This document shows positions 34,797-44,020 of a stretch of 64,000 nt of DNA, in pieces. The notes below the pieces were generated by a model. It saw only the letters and a list, made by a program, of their open reading frames with translations. It ran no database searches and was not told the DNA's origin. Position numbers and translations under genes: made by a program. This DNA comes from Lysinibacillus pakistanensis (GTDB lineage Bacteria; Bacillota; Bacilli; Bacillales_A; Planococcaceae), in the NCBI RefSeq assembly GCF_030123245.1, contig NZ_CP126101.1:2292501-2356500 (forward strand), read 5' to 3'. Position 1 is the stretch's first letter. Each line of letters begins with the position of its first letter.

Positions 34797-35137
34797 CATT
34801 GCTTGAAGATCAAGAGGCTGTATTAGTTGATGGTTATTTACCTGAATCTATTCCTGAATGTGATGTATTAGTTATCAAAGGTCTTGAAAAGTGGCTTGTC
34901 ACACAAAATCTTGAGGAGGATGAGGCTCTTGTCAACGCCATGTTAACAAGACTACAGGCTCTAGAGGAAAATAGGACATTGTATATTATAGTTACTGATA
35001 TGGGGCGCGGGGTTGTGCCGATGGAAAAGCAGGCACGATTATTACGTGATACTTGTGGGCGATTGTATCAAGCTTTATTTGCTGAAGCAGAACGTGTCAT
35101 ACGTATATGGTACGGTATCGCAGAGCAAATTAAATAA
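34745..35137 (+). CDS. short CobU-like P-loop protein
   Basis: 130 residues with a P-loop FIGGAYNGKTDYV (4-16) and a C-terminal block VTDMGRGVVPMEKQARLLRD then GRLYQALFAEAERVIRIWYG, which parallels the end of CobU (there SNEVG-type and GRLNQ-type). The middle portion of CobU, including the guanylylated-His segment, is missing. It may be a kinase-only relative or a subunit that complements the C-terminally weak CobU at 32838. Starts within the preceding phosphatase gene. Confidence 0.7.
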   Translation: MHVFIGGAYNGKTDYVMTLLEDQEAVLVDGYLPESIPECDVLVIKGLEKWLVTQNLEEDEALVNAMLTRLQALEENRTLYIIVTDMGRGVVPMEKQARLLRDTCGRLYQALFAEAERVIRIWYGIAEQIK

Positions 35138-35157
35138 GACAGAAAAGAGGGAATGGA

Positions 35158-35652
35158 ATGAATCGACAAAGATTGACGAAATTGACGTTCACTGCTATGG
35201 TAGCCGCTATCTGTGCTGTTGGAGCGGTGATTAAAATTCCAGCAATTATATCGACTGCTGCATTGGACTCTGCACCTGCATTTTTAAGTGTCGTATTTTT
35301 ATCGCCGGTATTAGCAGGAGTTGCAGGAGGCATTGGGCATTTTATTACAGCTTTAACGACTGGATTCCCATTTGGACCATTACATATTATCATCGCAGTA
35401 GAAATGTTTATTGTCGTTTGGATATTTGGAATAATGCATAAAAAAGGCCTGCATTTCTGGAAATGGCCTGTAGCACTTTTTTTAAACGGTGTGGTAGCAC
35501 CATTACCATTTTATTTTATCATAAGTCCAGCATTCTACTGGGCATCGCTGACTAGTCTTCCGTTAGCAACGCTTATTAATTTGGTTATTGTTGCCGTCGT
35601 CATGCCGATACTTTCTAAGGTGTTTGTTCGTAAGGGTGGGCGAGTACATTGA
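35158..35652 (+). CDS. cblT: ECF transporter S component, CblT-like
   Basis: 164 residues, five or six hydrophobic segments, no ATPase: the substrate-binding S subunit of an energy-coupling-factor importer that borrows a shared EcfA/A'/T module encoded elsewhere. The N-terminus LTKLTFTAMVAAICAVGAVI is typical of S components. Followed with a 4-base overlap by the CblS-like kinase, the arrangement described for alpha-ribazole uptake, so alpha-ribazole (or a corrinoid precursor) is the likely ligand. AGAGGGAATGG precedes ATG. Confidence 0.82.
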   Translation: MNRQRLTKLTFTAMVAAICAVGAVIKIPAIISTAALDSAPAFLSVVFLSPVLAGVAGGIGHFITALTTGFPFGPLHIIIAVEMFIVVWIFGIMHKKGLHFWKWPVALFLNGVVAPLPFYFIISPAFYWASLTSLPLATLINLVIVAVVMPILSKVFVRKGGRVH

Positions 35653-36329
35653 GAAATGCAGTTAAAATAGGCGGGCTTATTGCGACTACAGATAATGCTG
35701 CAGCAATTGGTGAAAAGCCACAAGATATTGTGTCAGCTTCAGATAAGCTCACGGCTTACTTTACAGCGCGTGTGACATTTTTAGAGCAGCTTGCAGCAAA
35801 TGCTTTACCTACGCATATTATACTAGCAAATTTTTCAGGGGATGCTGCTTGGTCTCATTATGTAGTAGGTATACAGCAGGTTTTTGAGGAGGCTGGTCTA
35901 ATATGCCCTCAGATAGATGGTAGTACAGAATCCAATATGCCGACATTACAATCTGCCTTAGCGGTTACAATGCTTGGTGAGCCGCAAAAACGTACATCCT
36001 ATGAGTATGAGCACCTTCGTTGGTATACGTATGGACTGCCACTTGTAGGCAATGAAGTCCTTGCGCAGCCCGAGGATGTTGCACAGCTTCAAGCTATTTA
36101 TCATGCATGGAAAGAGGAAATTGTTCAGCAAGTTTGGCCTGTCGGTTCAAAGGGGCTACAAGCAGAGTTTAACCGACTTTTTGGTGAATTACAGGTTGAA
36201 AGTGTCTTAAATATTGAGAAAAGTGCTGGGCCTTGTACTGTGATATTACTTGGGATTCATCCAGCAAAAGAGCAACTAGCACAAAAAATTTTTTCTAAAA
36301 ATTTTAAAAAGCTTTGTAAAACAACCTAG
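35649..36329 (+). CDS. cblS: alpha-ribazole kinase, CblS-like (PurM fold)
   Basis: 226 residues from TTG 35649, whose TTGA overlaps the previous stop. PurM/AIR-synthase-like features: GGLIATTDNAAAIGEKPQD (ATP-binding loop), YFTARVTFLEQLAANALP, LANFSGDAAW and DGSTESNMPTLQSALAVT. CblS phosphorylates imported alpha-ribazole to alpha-ribazole phosphate, replacing CobT, which is absent here. Last gene of the ten-gene operon. Confidence 0.85.
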   Translation: MRNAVKIGGLIATTDNAAAIGEKPQDIVSASDKLTAYFTARVTFLEQLAANALPTHIILANFSGDAAWSHYVVGIQQVFEEAGLICPQIDGSTESNMPTLQSALAVTMLGEPQKRTSYEYEHLRWYTYGLPLVGNEVLAQPEDVAQLQAIYHAWKEEIVQQVWPVGSKGLQAEFNRLFGELQVESVLNIEKSAGPCTVILLGIHPAKEQLAQKIFSKNFKKLCKTT

Positions 36330-36413
36330 TAATAGGTCTTGCTTCAGGAAGAAATTGTAAGAGGCAAAATACTTATTGCAACTCTAAACACAAAAATGTA
36401 CAACGGTAATTAG

Positions 36414-36524
36414 CTTGGTATTGATTGTTTGTATAAGGACTATCACAAAAATCCACTAAAATGGATTAAAGCTTATGAAGATATGGGATTAACCAAAATG
36501 GATGTCTATGAAAGCAATAGATAA
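36414..36524 (+). pseudogene. C-terminal remnant of an unknown gene
   Basis: A 36-codon stopless run after TAG reads GIDCLYKDYHKNPLKWIKAY then EDMGLTKMDVYESNR and stops, followed by a good terminator. The composition is protein-like but there is no start or ribosome site. Likely the tail of a deleted gene; the family was not recognised. Confidence 0.35.
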
Positions 36525-36550
36525 CAGCTTTGATAATGTAAAAGGAGAAC

Positions 36551-36581
36551 CCACGTGAGCAAAAGCTTTCGTGGTTTTTTT
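36551..36581 (+). terminator. intrinsic terminator
   Basis: CCACG (36551-36555) with CGTGG (36570-36574), extended by AAC/GTT with one bulge, then seven T. Confidence 0.7.
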
Positions 36582-36601
36582 AGCTGATAATCAGGTTGAT
36601 A

Positions 36602-36637
36602 TTGACGTTTTGTATACCTTTGTATACAATTGTATGC
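36602..36637 (+). promoter_or_regulatory. exporter promoter with three phased repeats
   Basis: TTGACG (36602-36607), a 17-base spacer and TACAAT (36625-36630). Three copies of TTGTATAC/TTGTATGC begin at 36610, 36620 and 36630, exactly one helical turn apart, covering the spacer and the -10. This looks like a repressor or activator array. Confidence 0.7.
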
Positions 36638-36872
36638 TATGGAGAGGTTTTCGATAGTTTAGTCTGCAAATTGAATGTAGAGTGGTGGTTACTGATAGAG
36701 CATAGTAGTGGCTGTCAAATGGGGGAGAAGGCAAATGATTCCATAGTATTCAAGAGTCTACAAAGACATAATCTAGCAAAATATTACGAGACTCGAAAAA
36801 CTTCTTCGCAATTGGGAATGATTTTCAGTTATAATGAGAAACGAATGATTTAACAGGAACGGAGTCGAAGGA

Positions 36873-38606
36873 ATGCAGGCAATTAAACAATTAGGGCGCT
36901 ATTTAGGACCCTATAAATTTTTTACATTGATTGCACCGCTGCTGATGGTGCTAGAGGTAACGATGGATTTACTTCAACCCACAATTATGCAGCATATGAT
37001 TGATACAGGCATTGTTAATGGTGATAATCCATATGTGCTGAAAATGTTCATATGGATGTTAGTAAGTGCGGTGCTTGGACTTTTTGGTGGAATTGGTTGT
37101 TCATATTATAGTTCCAAGGCAGCGATTCATTTTGCTTCTGATGTTCGCCAATCATTGTATGAGAAAATGATGACGTATTCAGCAAAGGAACGTGATAATT
37201 TCACAACAGGAAAGCTTATTACAATATTAACAAGTGATGTGGAAAGTATTCAACGCGCGTTTATGATGACGTTGCGTATTTTTGTGCGTGGGCCACTGCT
37301 CTTTATTGGTGCAGTTATAATTGTCTTTGTCACTGCTCGCGAGCTATTTTCCATACTACTGATTATTGTACCAATGTTAATCATAGCTATGTACTTTTTT
37401 ACAAAGTATTCAGGTATGCTATATCGCAGAGTACAAGAGGCCATTGATGGTGTGAATACAAAGCTACAGGAAAATTTAGCAGGAATTCGTGTGATCAAAG
37501 CCTTTCGTCGTGAAACACAGCAAATTGAACAATTTAGTAAACATAATGATGCACTGACAAAGCGTTTTATTACAGCCGAGCAAATTGTTGGTGTGCTTGT
37601 ACCCTTTACTATGTTTGTGGTCAACTTGGGCATTGTTGCAGCACTTTGGCTTGGGGCAATTAAAGTGGAGGCAGGAACATTACAGGTAGGCGTTATACTC
37701 GCTTTTATCAATTATTTAACAATCATCTTGAATGGCTTGATGTCTTCAAGCATGGTGCTAATGCAAATTGCCCGTGCAATCCCTTCTGGTGAACGCATCA
37801 TAGATGTTTTAAATAAAGAGGTGACAGTGAAAGAAGCAGAAAATGCACTTGCTACTCCAATCCATGGTGCAATTGATTTTCAAAATGTCAGCTATCGTTA
37901 TTATGAAACGGCTGAGGATGTCCTCAAAAACATTACCTTTTCCGTGAAGGCAGGACAAACAATTGGTCTCATTGGCAAAACGGGGAGTGGAAAATCCACG
38001 CTGGTAAAACTTTTACCTCGCTTATTCGACCCTACTAGTGGTGAAATACACTTGGATGGAAAGCCAATAAAGTCGTATGCATTGTCAACTTTACGTGAGC
38101 ATATTGGCTTTACCTCTCAGAAAGCACTTCTGTTCTCAGGCAAGATTGAGAAAAATATCCGTGTAGGAAAGGAAAATGCAACAACGAAAGAAATACAAAA
38201 AGCATTGGATGCTGCGTGTGCTACTGAATTTGTAGAACGACTTGATAAAGGCATGGCCCATGAATTATCACAGGGAGCAACGAATCTTTCTGGTGGACAA
38301 AAGCAACGACTGGCCTTAAGCCGTGCGCTGATCAGGCAGCCAGCTATATTAGTGCTGGATGATACAACATCAGCATTGGATAGTGCCTCCGAAAAACATG
38401 TGCAACAAGCCATTCATGAACAATATCAAAATACCACAACATTTATCGTCGCCTCAAAAATCACTTCGATTCAGCAGACAGATGTCATTCTTGTATTAGA
38501 GGATGGCGAAATTGTTGGTCAGGGCACACATCAGGAATTATTACAGAATAATAAATCCTATCAAGCAATCTATGCTTCACAGCAAAAGGCTGGTGAACAA
38601 TCATGA
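36873..38606 (+). CDS. ABC exporter half-transporter, degenerate-site subunit
   Basis: 577 residues: six-helix exporter domain (about 15-310) plus nucleotide-binding domain with Walker A GKTGSGKST, signature NLSGGQKQRLALSRAL and Walker B ILVLDDTTSALD, where Asp replaces the catalytic Glu. The length and pairing resemble Bacillus YfiB/YfiC and other heterodimeric multidrug exporters (BmrCD, TM287/288). With its own Asp, this subunit contributes the degenerate ATP site but supplies a good LSGGQ to the partner. AACGGAG-type ribosome site; ATGA overlap with the next gene. Confidence 0.92.
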   Translation: MQAIKQLGRYLGPYKFFTLIAPLLMVLEVTMDLLQPTIMQHMIDTGIVNGDNPYVLKMFIWMLVSAVLGLFGGIGCSYYSSKAAIHFASDVRQSLYEKMMTYSAKERDNFTTGKLITILTSDVESIQRAFMMTLRIFVRGPLLFIGAVIIVFVTARELFSILLIIVPMLIIAMYFFTKYSGMLYRRVQEAIDGVNTKLQENLAGIRVIKAFRRETQQIEQFSKHNDALTKRFITAEQIVGVLVPFTMFVVNLGIVAALWLGAIKVEAGTLQVGVILAFINYLTIILNGLMSSSMVLMQIARAIPSGERIIDVLNKEVTVKEAENALATPIHGAIDFQNVSYRYYETAEDVLKNITFSVKAGQTIGLIGKTGSGKSTLVKLLPRLFDPTSGEIHLDGKPIKSYALSTLREHIGFTSQKALLFSGKIEKNIRVGKENATTKEIQKALDAACATEFVERLDKGMAHELSQGATNLSGGQKQRLALSRALIRQPAILVLDDTTSALDSASEKHVQQAIHEQYQNTTTFIVASKITSIQQTDVILVLEDGEIVGQGTHQELLQNNKSYQAIYASQQKAGEQS

Positions 38607-40414
38607 ATCAAAGTCAACCAAAGCAAATGAATTTTGGACGTGGACCTCGTATGAGTGGTCCAGCTGAGAAGGCTAAAAATCAAAAGGTCACAATATACCG
38701 TGTATGGCAGTATGTGAAGCTGCAAAAAATAGGGCTTTATTTCTCTATATTTTTTGTCATCGCCTCAACATTTTTAAGCTTAGCAGGCCCATATATGATT
38801 GGACATATCGTTGATGACTATATTATGAAAAAGGACATTGCTGGAACGATTCGTCTTGGGATTGTCTTAGCTGTCATTTTTACAATCGCCTCTATTTTTA
38901 CCTGGCTGCAAACATATGTCATGATTCATGTAGCGATGAAAACCATTCGCACACTGCGACTGGAATTATTTAAAAAACTTCAAACTCTCACACTAAGATT
39001 TTTTGATCAGCGTGCACTTGGTGATTTAATGAGCCGTGTCACAAATGATATTGATAATTTAAATACAGCCCTTGCACAAAGTGTGACCCAAATTGTTTCA
39101 TCCATTTTAACAGTGATTGGTGTTAGCATTGCGATGTTTTCCCTTAGCTGGCAGTTAGCCATTGTCACATTAATTATTATTCCGCTTATTGTTTTCACGA
39201 CAAAGCAAATTGTGAAACGTAGCAGTAAAAACTATGCAGCACGACAACGTGATTTAGGCAAACTTAATGGCTATATTGAGGAAATGATTACAGGAGCAGA
39301 AGTTGTCACACTTTTTGGAAAGGAACAGCAAACAATTGCCACATTCTATCAACAAAATGAAAATTTACGCAACTCGGCACAGCGAGCAGAAATTACATCA
39401 GGCCTACTTGGTCCAATTAATAACTTTATGAACAACCTAGGTCTAGCCGTTGTCATTGGAACAGGGGCATTTTTATCAGTGCAAGGGTTTGTTTCTGTCG
39501 GTGTCATTGCGGCATTTGTCACGTATACACGTCAATTTTTCCGTCCGTTAAATCAGCTATCCAATCTATTAAATACCTTTCAGTCAGCAATTGCAGGAGC
39601 AGAGCGTGTTTTTGAAATTTTAGATGAATCATCAGAGGTGGCAGATAAACCACAGGCTATTGATATCCAATCTTTAAAAGGAGATGTGATATTTCAACAT
39701 GTGTCCTTTAGCTATTTACCAGGGAAGCCAGTCCTGAAAAATATAAGCTTTCATGCTAAAGCTGGTGACACTATAGCACTTGTTGGACCAACAGGATCAG
39801 GAAAAACGACTATTATCAATTTGCTTACACGTTTTTATGATGTGGATACGGGTGAAATTTTGATTGATGGCCAAAACATTGAGAGCTACAAAATGGCTAC
39901 AATCCGTCAAAGAGTAGGAGTCGTATTGCAGGATACGTATTTATTTTCTGGGACTATTCGGGAAAATATTCGTTTTGGTAAGCTAGATGCGACAGACGCA
40001 GAGGTAGAGGAAGCGGCGAAAATAGCCAATGCTCATAATTTTATTAAATACTTACCGGCCCAATATGATACGCCAGTACATGCAGGAGGCGCAAATTTAA
40101 GTCAGGGACAACGTCAATTACTTGCTATTGCCCGGGCAATTTTGGAAAATGCAGATATTTTAATTTTGGATGAAGCGACATCAAGCGTCGATACGCAAAC
40201 AGAGGTCGATATTCAAAAGGGCTTACAGCATTTGATGCAGGGGCGCACTAGCTTTGTCATTGCACACCGTTTAAAAACGATTGAGAGTGCCGATCAAATT
40301 CTCGTTATTCAACAGGGCGAAATTGTCGAGCAGGGCAATCATCAGCAGTTAATGCGACGTCAAGGTATCTATCATAACCTCCAACAAAAGCTTTTACTTG
40401 AGCAAGAAGAGTAA
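38603..40414 (+). CDS. ABC exporter half-transporter, catalytic-site subunit
   Basis: 603 residues, starting inside the stop of the partner gene. A soluble N-terminal stretch (FGRGPRMSGPAEKAK) precedes six membrane helices (about 40-330). The nucleotide-binding domain has Walker A GPTGSGKTT, Walker B ILILDEATSSVDT with the catalytic Glu, and an altered signature NLSQGQRQLLAIARAI. Its good Walker motifs pair with the partner's LSGGQ to form the one working ATPase site. Likely exports drugs or lipids; the substrate is unknown. Confidence 0.92.
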   Translation: MNQSQPKQMNFGRGPRMSGPAEKAKNQKVTIYRVWQYVKLQKIGLYFSIFFVIASTFLSLAGPYMIGHIVDDYIMKKDIAGTIRLGIVLAVIFTIASIFTWLQTYVMIHVAMKTIRTLRLELFKKLQTLTLRFFDQRALGDLMSRVTNDIDNLNTALAQSVTQIVSSILTVIGVSIAMFSLSWQLAIVTLIIIPLIVFTTKQIVKRSSKNYAARQRDLGKLNGYIEEMITGAEVVTLFGKEQQTIATFYQQNENLRNSAQRAEITSGLLGPINNFMNNLGLAVVIGTGAFLSVQGFVSVGVIAAFVTYTRQFFRPLNQLSNLLNTFQSAIAGAERVFEILDESSEVADKPQAIDIQSLKGDVIFQHVSFSYLPGKPVLKNISFHAKAGDTIALVGPTGSGKTTIINLLTRFYDVDTGEILIDGQNIESYKMATIRQRVGVVLQDTYLFSGTIRENIRFGKLDATDAEVEEAAKIANAHNFIKYLPAQYDTPVHAGGANLSQGQRQLLAIARAILENADILILDEATSSVDTQTEVDIQKGLQHLMQGRTSFVIAHRLKTIESADQILVIQQGEIVEQGNHQQLMRRQGIYHNLQQKLLLEQEE

Positions 40415-40474
40415 ATCAATTCCGCCTACACACTGTACCCTATATTCAATCCATCTATCCAGAACAATAGTAAG

Positions 40475-42297
40475 AGAGGCTGGGACATAACTAGTTTCAA
40501 TTCGTGAGAAATCCGACTTTGAATTCATTCAAAGTCGGATTTCTCTATCTTTTATGTTGTCTCCAAATAGCTTTTAGCTAATGGCTGTGAATTTTCTTAA
40601 ATTCACGGCCATTAATGCGAGGCCCATCTCGTTTTCCACCTTCGATTTTCCTCGTACAGAAAATCGAGTGAAACGCAAATTAGCCTTCAAGAATCCAAAA
40701 ACTGGTTCCACGTCAATTTTGCGTTGACGATAAAGGGTACTCGTTTTTTCTTCTGAAAGCTTTGCTCTCACATATTCTTTTTGTTGTTCCCACTTCTCAT
40801 TCACCATTAACTTACGATTATTTCCTTCTTTTGCTTTTGTACATAATGAACGGAGGGGGCATCCGGAACAGTCTTCACATTCATATACCTTAAACTCACG
40901 CACGAAATCATACTTATCCGTTTTCGTGGTACGATATTTAAATTCAAGATGTTGTTGGTTTGGGCATGTGTATCGATCATTTTCTTTATCATAATCCCAG
41001 TTCGCTGTATTGAATTCGTTTTGCTTATACGTTTTCTTCTGTTCTTTTACATACATGGTGTACGTGATTAAAGCTTCTCGCTTACGATTCGAAAGGATAT
41101 CATCATAATTTTGTTCACTGCCATATCCGGCATCTGCGACGATGTGTTTTGGTAGCTTAAAATAATGTTGTTCGATTTCATCTAAAAATGGGATTAATGT
41201 ACGTGTATCCGCTGGGTTTGGAAAAATGCTGTAGGCAAGCGCATACTGACCTTCTGTTGTCACTTGTATGTTATAACCTGCCTTCAATTGACCATTTTTC
41301 ATATAGTCATCTTTCATACGCATAAATGTCGCATCTGGGTCTGTTTTAGAATAACTATTTCGTTCGTCAAAGATTTCGAAGTCTCTTTGGTATTTTAGTT
41401 TGCGTTCAATATAGTCGATTAATTTTGCGGGCTTTCTTTGGGAATTTCCGTTCCGTTCTTAAAGCCTTTCGCTCTGCTACATCTGATGAGTCCTCAATTT
41501 TTCGATCATATTCAGCGATCACTTCATCTACTTTTTCGACCATTTGAGCGAGGTCTTCCAATGCTAATTCCTTTTCATTTTCCCGTTTAATTTCTGGGAT
41601 GATTTCTTTTTCAAGTAGTTCATCGTATAACTGGTTAGACTTCTCAATTAGTCCGTTATGATATTTCTCAATCGACTTTTTCCACACGAATGTAAATTTG
41701 TTCGCATTTGCTTCAATCTTAGTTCCGTCGATAAAAATGGCTTCCTGATCAATTAATTCTTCCTGTACCAGCTGACAGCGGAATTGAACGAAGCATTGAC
41801 GAATCAACTCCTTCACCTCTGATTGGACACGGAATCGGTTGATTGTTCGGTAGGTTGGTTCATTTCCTTGAGCTAACCACATCATCCGAAGACTATCTTT
41901 TAAAAGTCCTTCAATTTTGCGCCCTGAGAAGACAGATTGCGTGTAGGCACATAAGATAATTTTAAGCATCATGCGTGGATGGTAGGCAGGACAGCCCTCA
42001 TTTCGAAGGAATGGTTCAAACGCTTCGGGCGGGATACTTTCGACTAAATGGTGGATATGGAAGGCAATATCATTCTTTTGTAACTTCACTTCTAAATCTA
42101 AAGGCAAAACTAGTTGATTCATGTTATAATCTTTAAACATAAGGATCCTTCTTTCTGTATAATTTTGTTGTGGTGACTTAATTTTATCAGAAGTGATCCT
42201 TATTTTTTTATGAAAAAAATTTAAAACCGGTGAAATTTTACTGATCGTAAAATTTCACCGGCTTTTTAGTTTAGAGGAGGGTTTTGTCCCAGCCTCT
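40475..42297 (-). mobile_element. IS1182-family insertion sequence
   Basis: An element of about 1823 bp bounded by inverted repeats AGAGGCTGGGACATAA (from 40475) and its complement ending at 42297 (right copy AGAGGCTGGGACAAAA). Each end carries a strong subterminal hairpin: a 17-bp stem at 40506-40522/40529-40545 and a 15-bp stem at 42227-42241/42247-42261, which shield the element from outside transcription. No clear target duplication is seen. It holds one transposase gene on the minus strand, broken by a frameshift. Inserted just downstream of the ABC exporter operon. Confidence 0.9.
40574..42140 (-). pseudogene. IS1182-family transposase, frameshifted
   Basis: Two frames make one transposase of about 520 residues. 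The N-terminal part (41406-42140) has the DUF772 domain, YHPRMMLKIILCAYTQSVFS, and the first catalytic Asp in AIFIDGTKIEANAN. The C-terminal part (40574 to about 41445) has HIVADAGYGSEQNYD, the CEDCSGCPLRSLC zinc-like cluster and the final Glu in VEPVFGFLKANLRFTRF. Reading through in the second frame gives KPAKLIDYIERKLKYQRDF just after the break. One extra base in GGAATTTCC at 41441-41449 explains the shift. Confidence 0.88.
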
Positions 42298-42371
42298 TTT
42301 TTCTACAAAAATTAATCAGAAATTTATTTTTACTGTGTATCCTTTCAAGTAACAATTGAAAGGAGAATTGT

Positions 42372-43352
42372 ATGAAAAAAGTTAAGAAAATTCTATTCTA
42401 TGTAGGAGTGATTCTTTTACTTGGTATAGTCGCTATTTGTGTGTATCATCAAATTCAGCTACATAGAGAAGCAGTTATTTTAAAGAATAAGGGCAAAATG
42501 GTTGAGGTTGATCACCATAGAATCAATGTTTATAATGAGGGGCGTGGTAATGATACCTATGTCTTTATGGCAGGCTCTGGCATTGCTGCTCCTATGTATG
42601 AGATGAAAGGGCTTTATAGCAAATTCTCACAGGAGCATAAAATTGCTGTTATCGAAAGAGCAGGCTATGGACTTAGTGATATTACAGATGATAACCGAGA
42701 TATTGATACTATATTAGAGCAAACGAGAGCAGCTCTTCTACAAAGTGGCAATAAGCCTCCTTATGTTTTAGTTCCACATTCAATCTCGGGTGTTGAAGCT
42801 ATCTATTGGGCACAAAAACACCCTGAAGAAATTAAGGGCATTATTGCACTTGATATTGGTTTGCCAGGTCAATATGTGAAGCATAAAATGGGACAAATGG
42901 ATACATGGATGATAAAGGGTATCAATCTATTAACGAAAATAGGCCTGCATCGTCTAACACCCTCGAAAGTTTATAACCCACAGGTAATAAGGCAATCCTT
43001 TTTAACAGAGGAAGAAAAAGCTATTTATCAAGCGTTGTCCTATAAACAATTTTTTAATAATAATATGAAGAATGAGCTATTACAAGTCTACGAAAATAGT
43101 TTACAATCAGAAAAGTTGCCAAAGCCTCAGAATACACCGATATTATTTATTGATGCCATTGCAGAGGAAAATAAATATACAGAACAAAATCGCAAGGATT
43201 ACAGAAATTTTGCTGAGCAAATAAACTTGGCAGATGTGAAAGAAGTAAGAGGTACCCATAGCATTTATTTATATAAACCAGATGAGATTTATCAACTTGC
43301 TATGACATTTATGGAAGAGAAAGTAGACAGCAAAGAAAGGTCGATAAAATGA
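42372..43352 (+). CDS. membrane-anchored alpha/beta hydrolase
   Basis: 326 residues. An N-terminal anchor (ILFYVGVILLLGIVAICVY, 7-25) puts the enzyme outside the membrane. The hydrolase fold has YVFMAGSGIAAPMYEM, IAVIERAGYGLSD, the nucleophile Ser137 in VPHSISGVEA (the elbow Gly is replaced) and a late His in RGTHSIYLY. Substrate unknown. Its stop overlaps the response regulator start by 4 bases, so it is co-translated with the two-component system. AAAGGAG lies 6 bases before ATG. Confidence 0.85.
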   Translation: MKKVKKILFYVGVILLLGIVAICVYHQIQLHREAVILKNKGKMVEVDHHRINVYNEGRGNDTYVFMAGSGIAAPMYEMKGLYSKFSQEHKIAVIERAGYGLSDITDDNRDIDTILEQTRAALLQSGNKPPYVLVPHSISGVEAIYWAQKHPEEIKGIIALDIGLPGQYVKHKMGQMDTWMIKGINLLTKIGLHRLTPSKVYNPQVIRQSFLTEEEKAIYQALSYKQFFNNNMKNELLQVYENSLQSEKLPKPQNTPILFIDAIAEENKYTEQNRKDYRNFAEQINLADVKEVRGTHSIYLYKPDEIYQLAMTFMEEKVDSKERSIK

Positions 43353-44020
43353 AGGGTTTTACCATTTTAATAGTAGAGGATGATCAAATGATTGGTCATT
43401 TACTGCAAAAAATTATCCAACGTGAAGGCTATGAGGTAGTATGGAAAACAAGCGGTAAGGATATAGGGCGTATTATCCATCAAATTGATTTAGTGATCAT
43501 GGATATTATGCTACCTGGAGAGGATGGCTATCAGCTGACAACGTTTATTAAAGGCTTAGGCTTACCTATTCCTATTATCTTTCTGTCAGCTCGAAATGAC
43601 ATTGAGAGTAAGCTAGAGGGATTAACAGTTGGAGAAGATTATATGACAAAGCCCTTTGAACCGAGAGAGCTTCTTTTACGAATGCAAAAAATGCTCAAGC
43701 AGCATTATGGTTCTTTGACACAAATTCAGCACCTCTTGATTAATACAGAGCAGCGTAAGGTATTTAAGCATAATATTCATGAGGAGATTGTTTTAACTGC
43801 CATTGAGCGTAAAATCTTCTTTTATTTATTTGACAACCGAGATAGAGTGTTATCGAAGGATCATTTTTTTGACTACCTATGGCCACTGGAGGATCGAAAT
43901 CATAATATCATCAATGTCCATATTAAAAAAATTAGAGCAAAAATGGATGATCCTACAGGTACTATACTTCAAAATATTTATGGGGAAGGGTATCGTTTAA
44001 ATACCTATATACGACAATGA
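43349..44020 (+). CDS. OmpR-family response regulator
   Basis: 223 residues: receiver domain with the acidic pair EDD, phospho-acceptor Asp52 in LVIMDIMLPGEDGYQ, the Thr/Ser in FLSARND and the Lys in MTKPFEP. It is followed by a winged-helix DNA-binding domain (about 125-222, LTAIERKIFFYLFDNRDRVL and IINVHIKKIRAKM). It should bind DNA once phosphorylated by the kinase encoded next, with which it overlaps by 4 bases. Confidence 0.93.
   Translation: MKGFTILIVEDDQMIGHLLQKIIQREGYEVVWKTSGKDIGRIIHQIDLVIMDIMLPGEDGYQLTTFIKGLGLPIPIIFLSARNDIESKLEGLTVGEDYMTKPFEPRELLLRMQKMLKQHYGSLTQIQHLLINTEQRKVFKHNIHEEIVLTAIERKIFFYLFDNRDRVLSKDHFFDYLWPLEDRNHNIINVHIKKIRAKMDDPTGTILQNIYGEGYRLNTYIRQ

Larger units (their letters stand above)
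36330..36872. other. 540-base gap between cob operon and ABC exporter
   Basis: Holds a C-terminal gene remnant (36414-36524), a terminator (36551-36580), a strong promoter (36602-36630) with three phased repeats, and a 240-base leader. A frame of 85 codons (36596-36853) begins on the promoter and has no ribosome site, so it is not called. Confidence 0.55.

Noticed and set aside
36596..36853. 85-codon open frame before the exporter
   Set aside because: It begins six bases before the -35 of a consensus promoter, has no ribosome site and no recognisable protein features.
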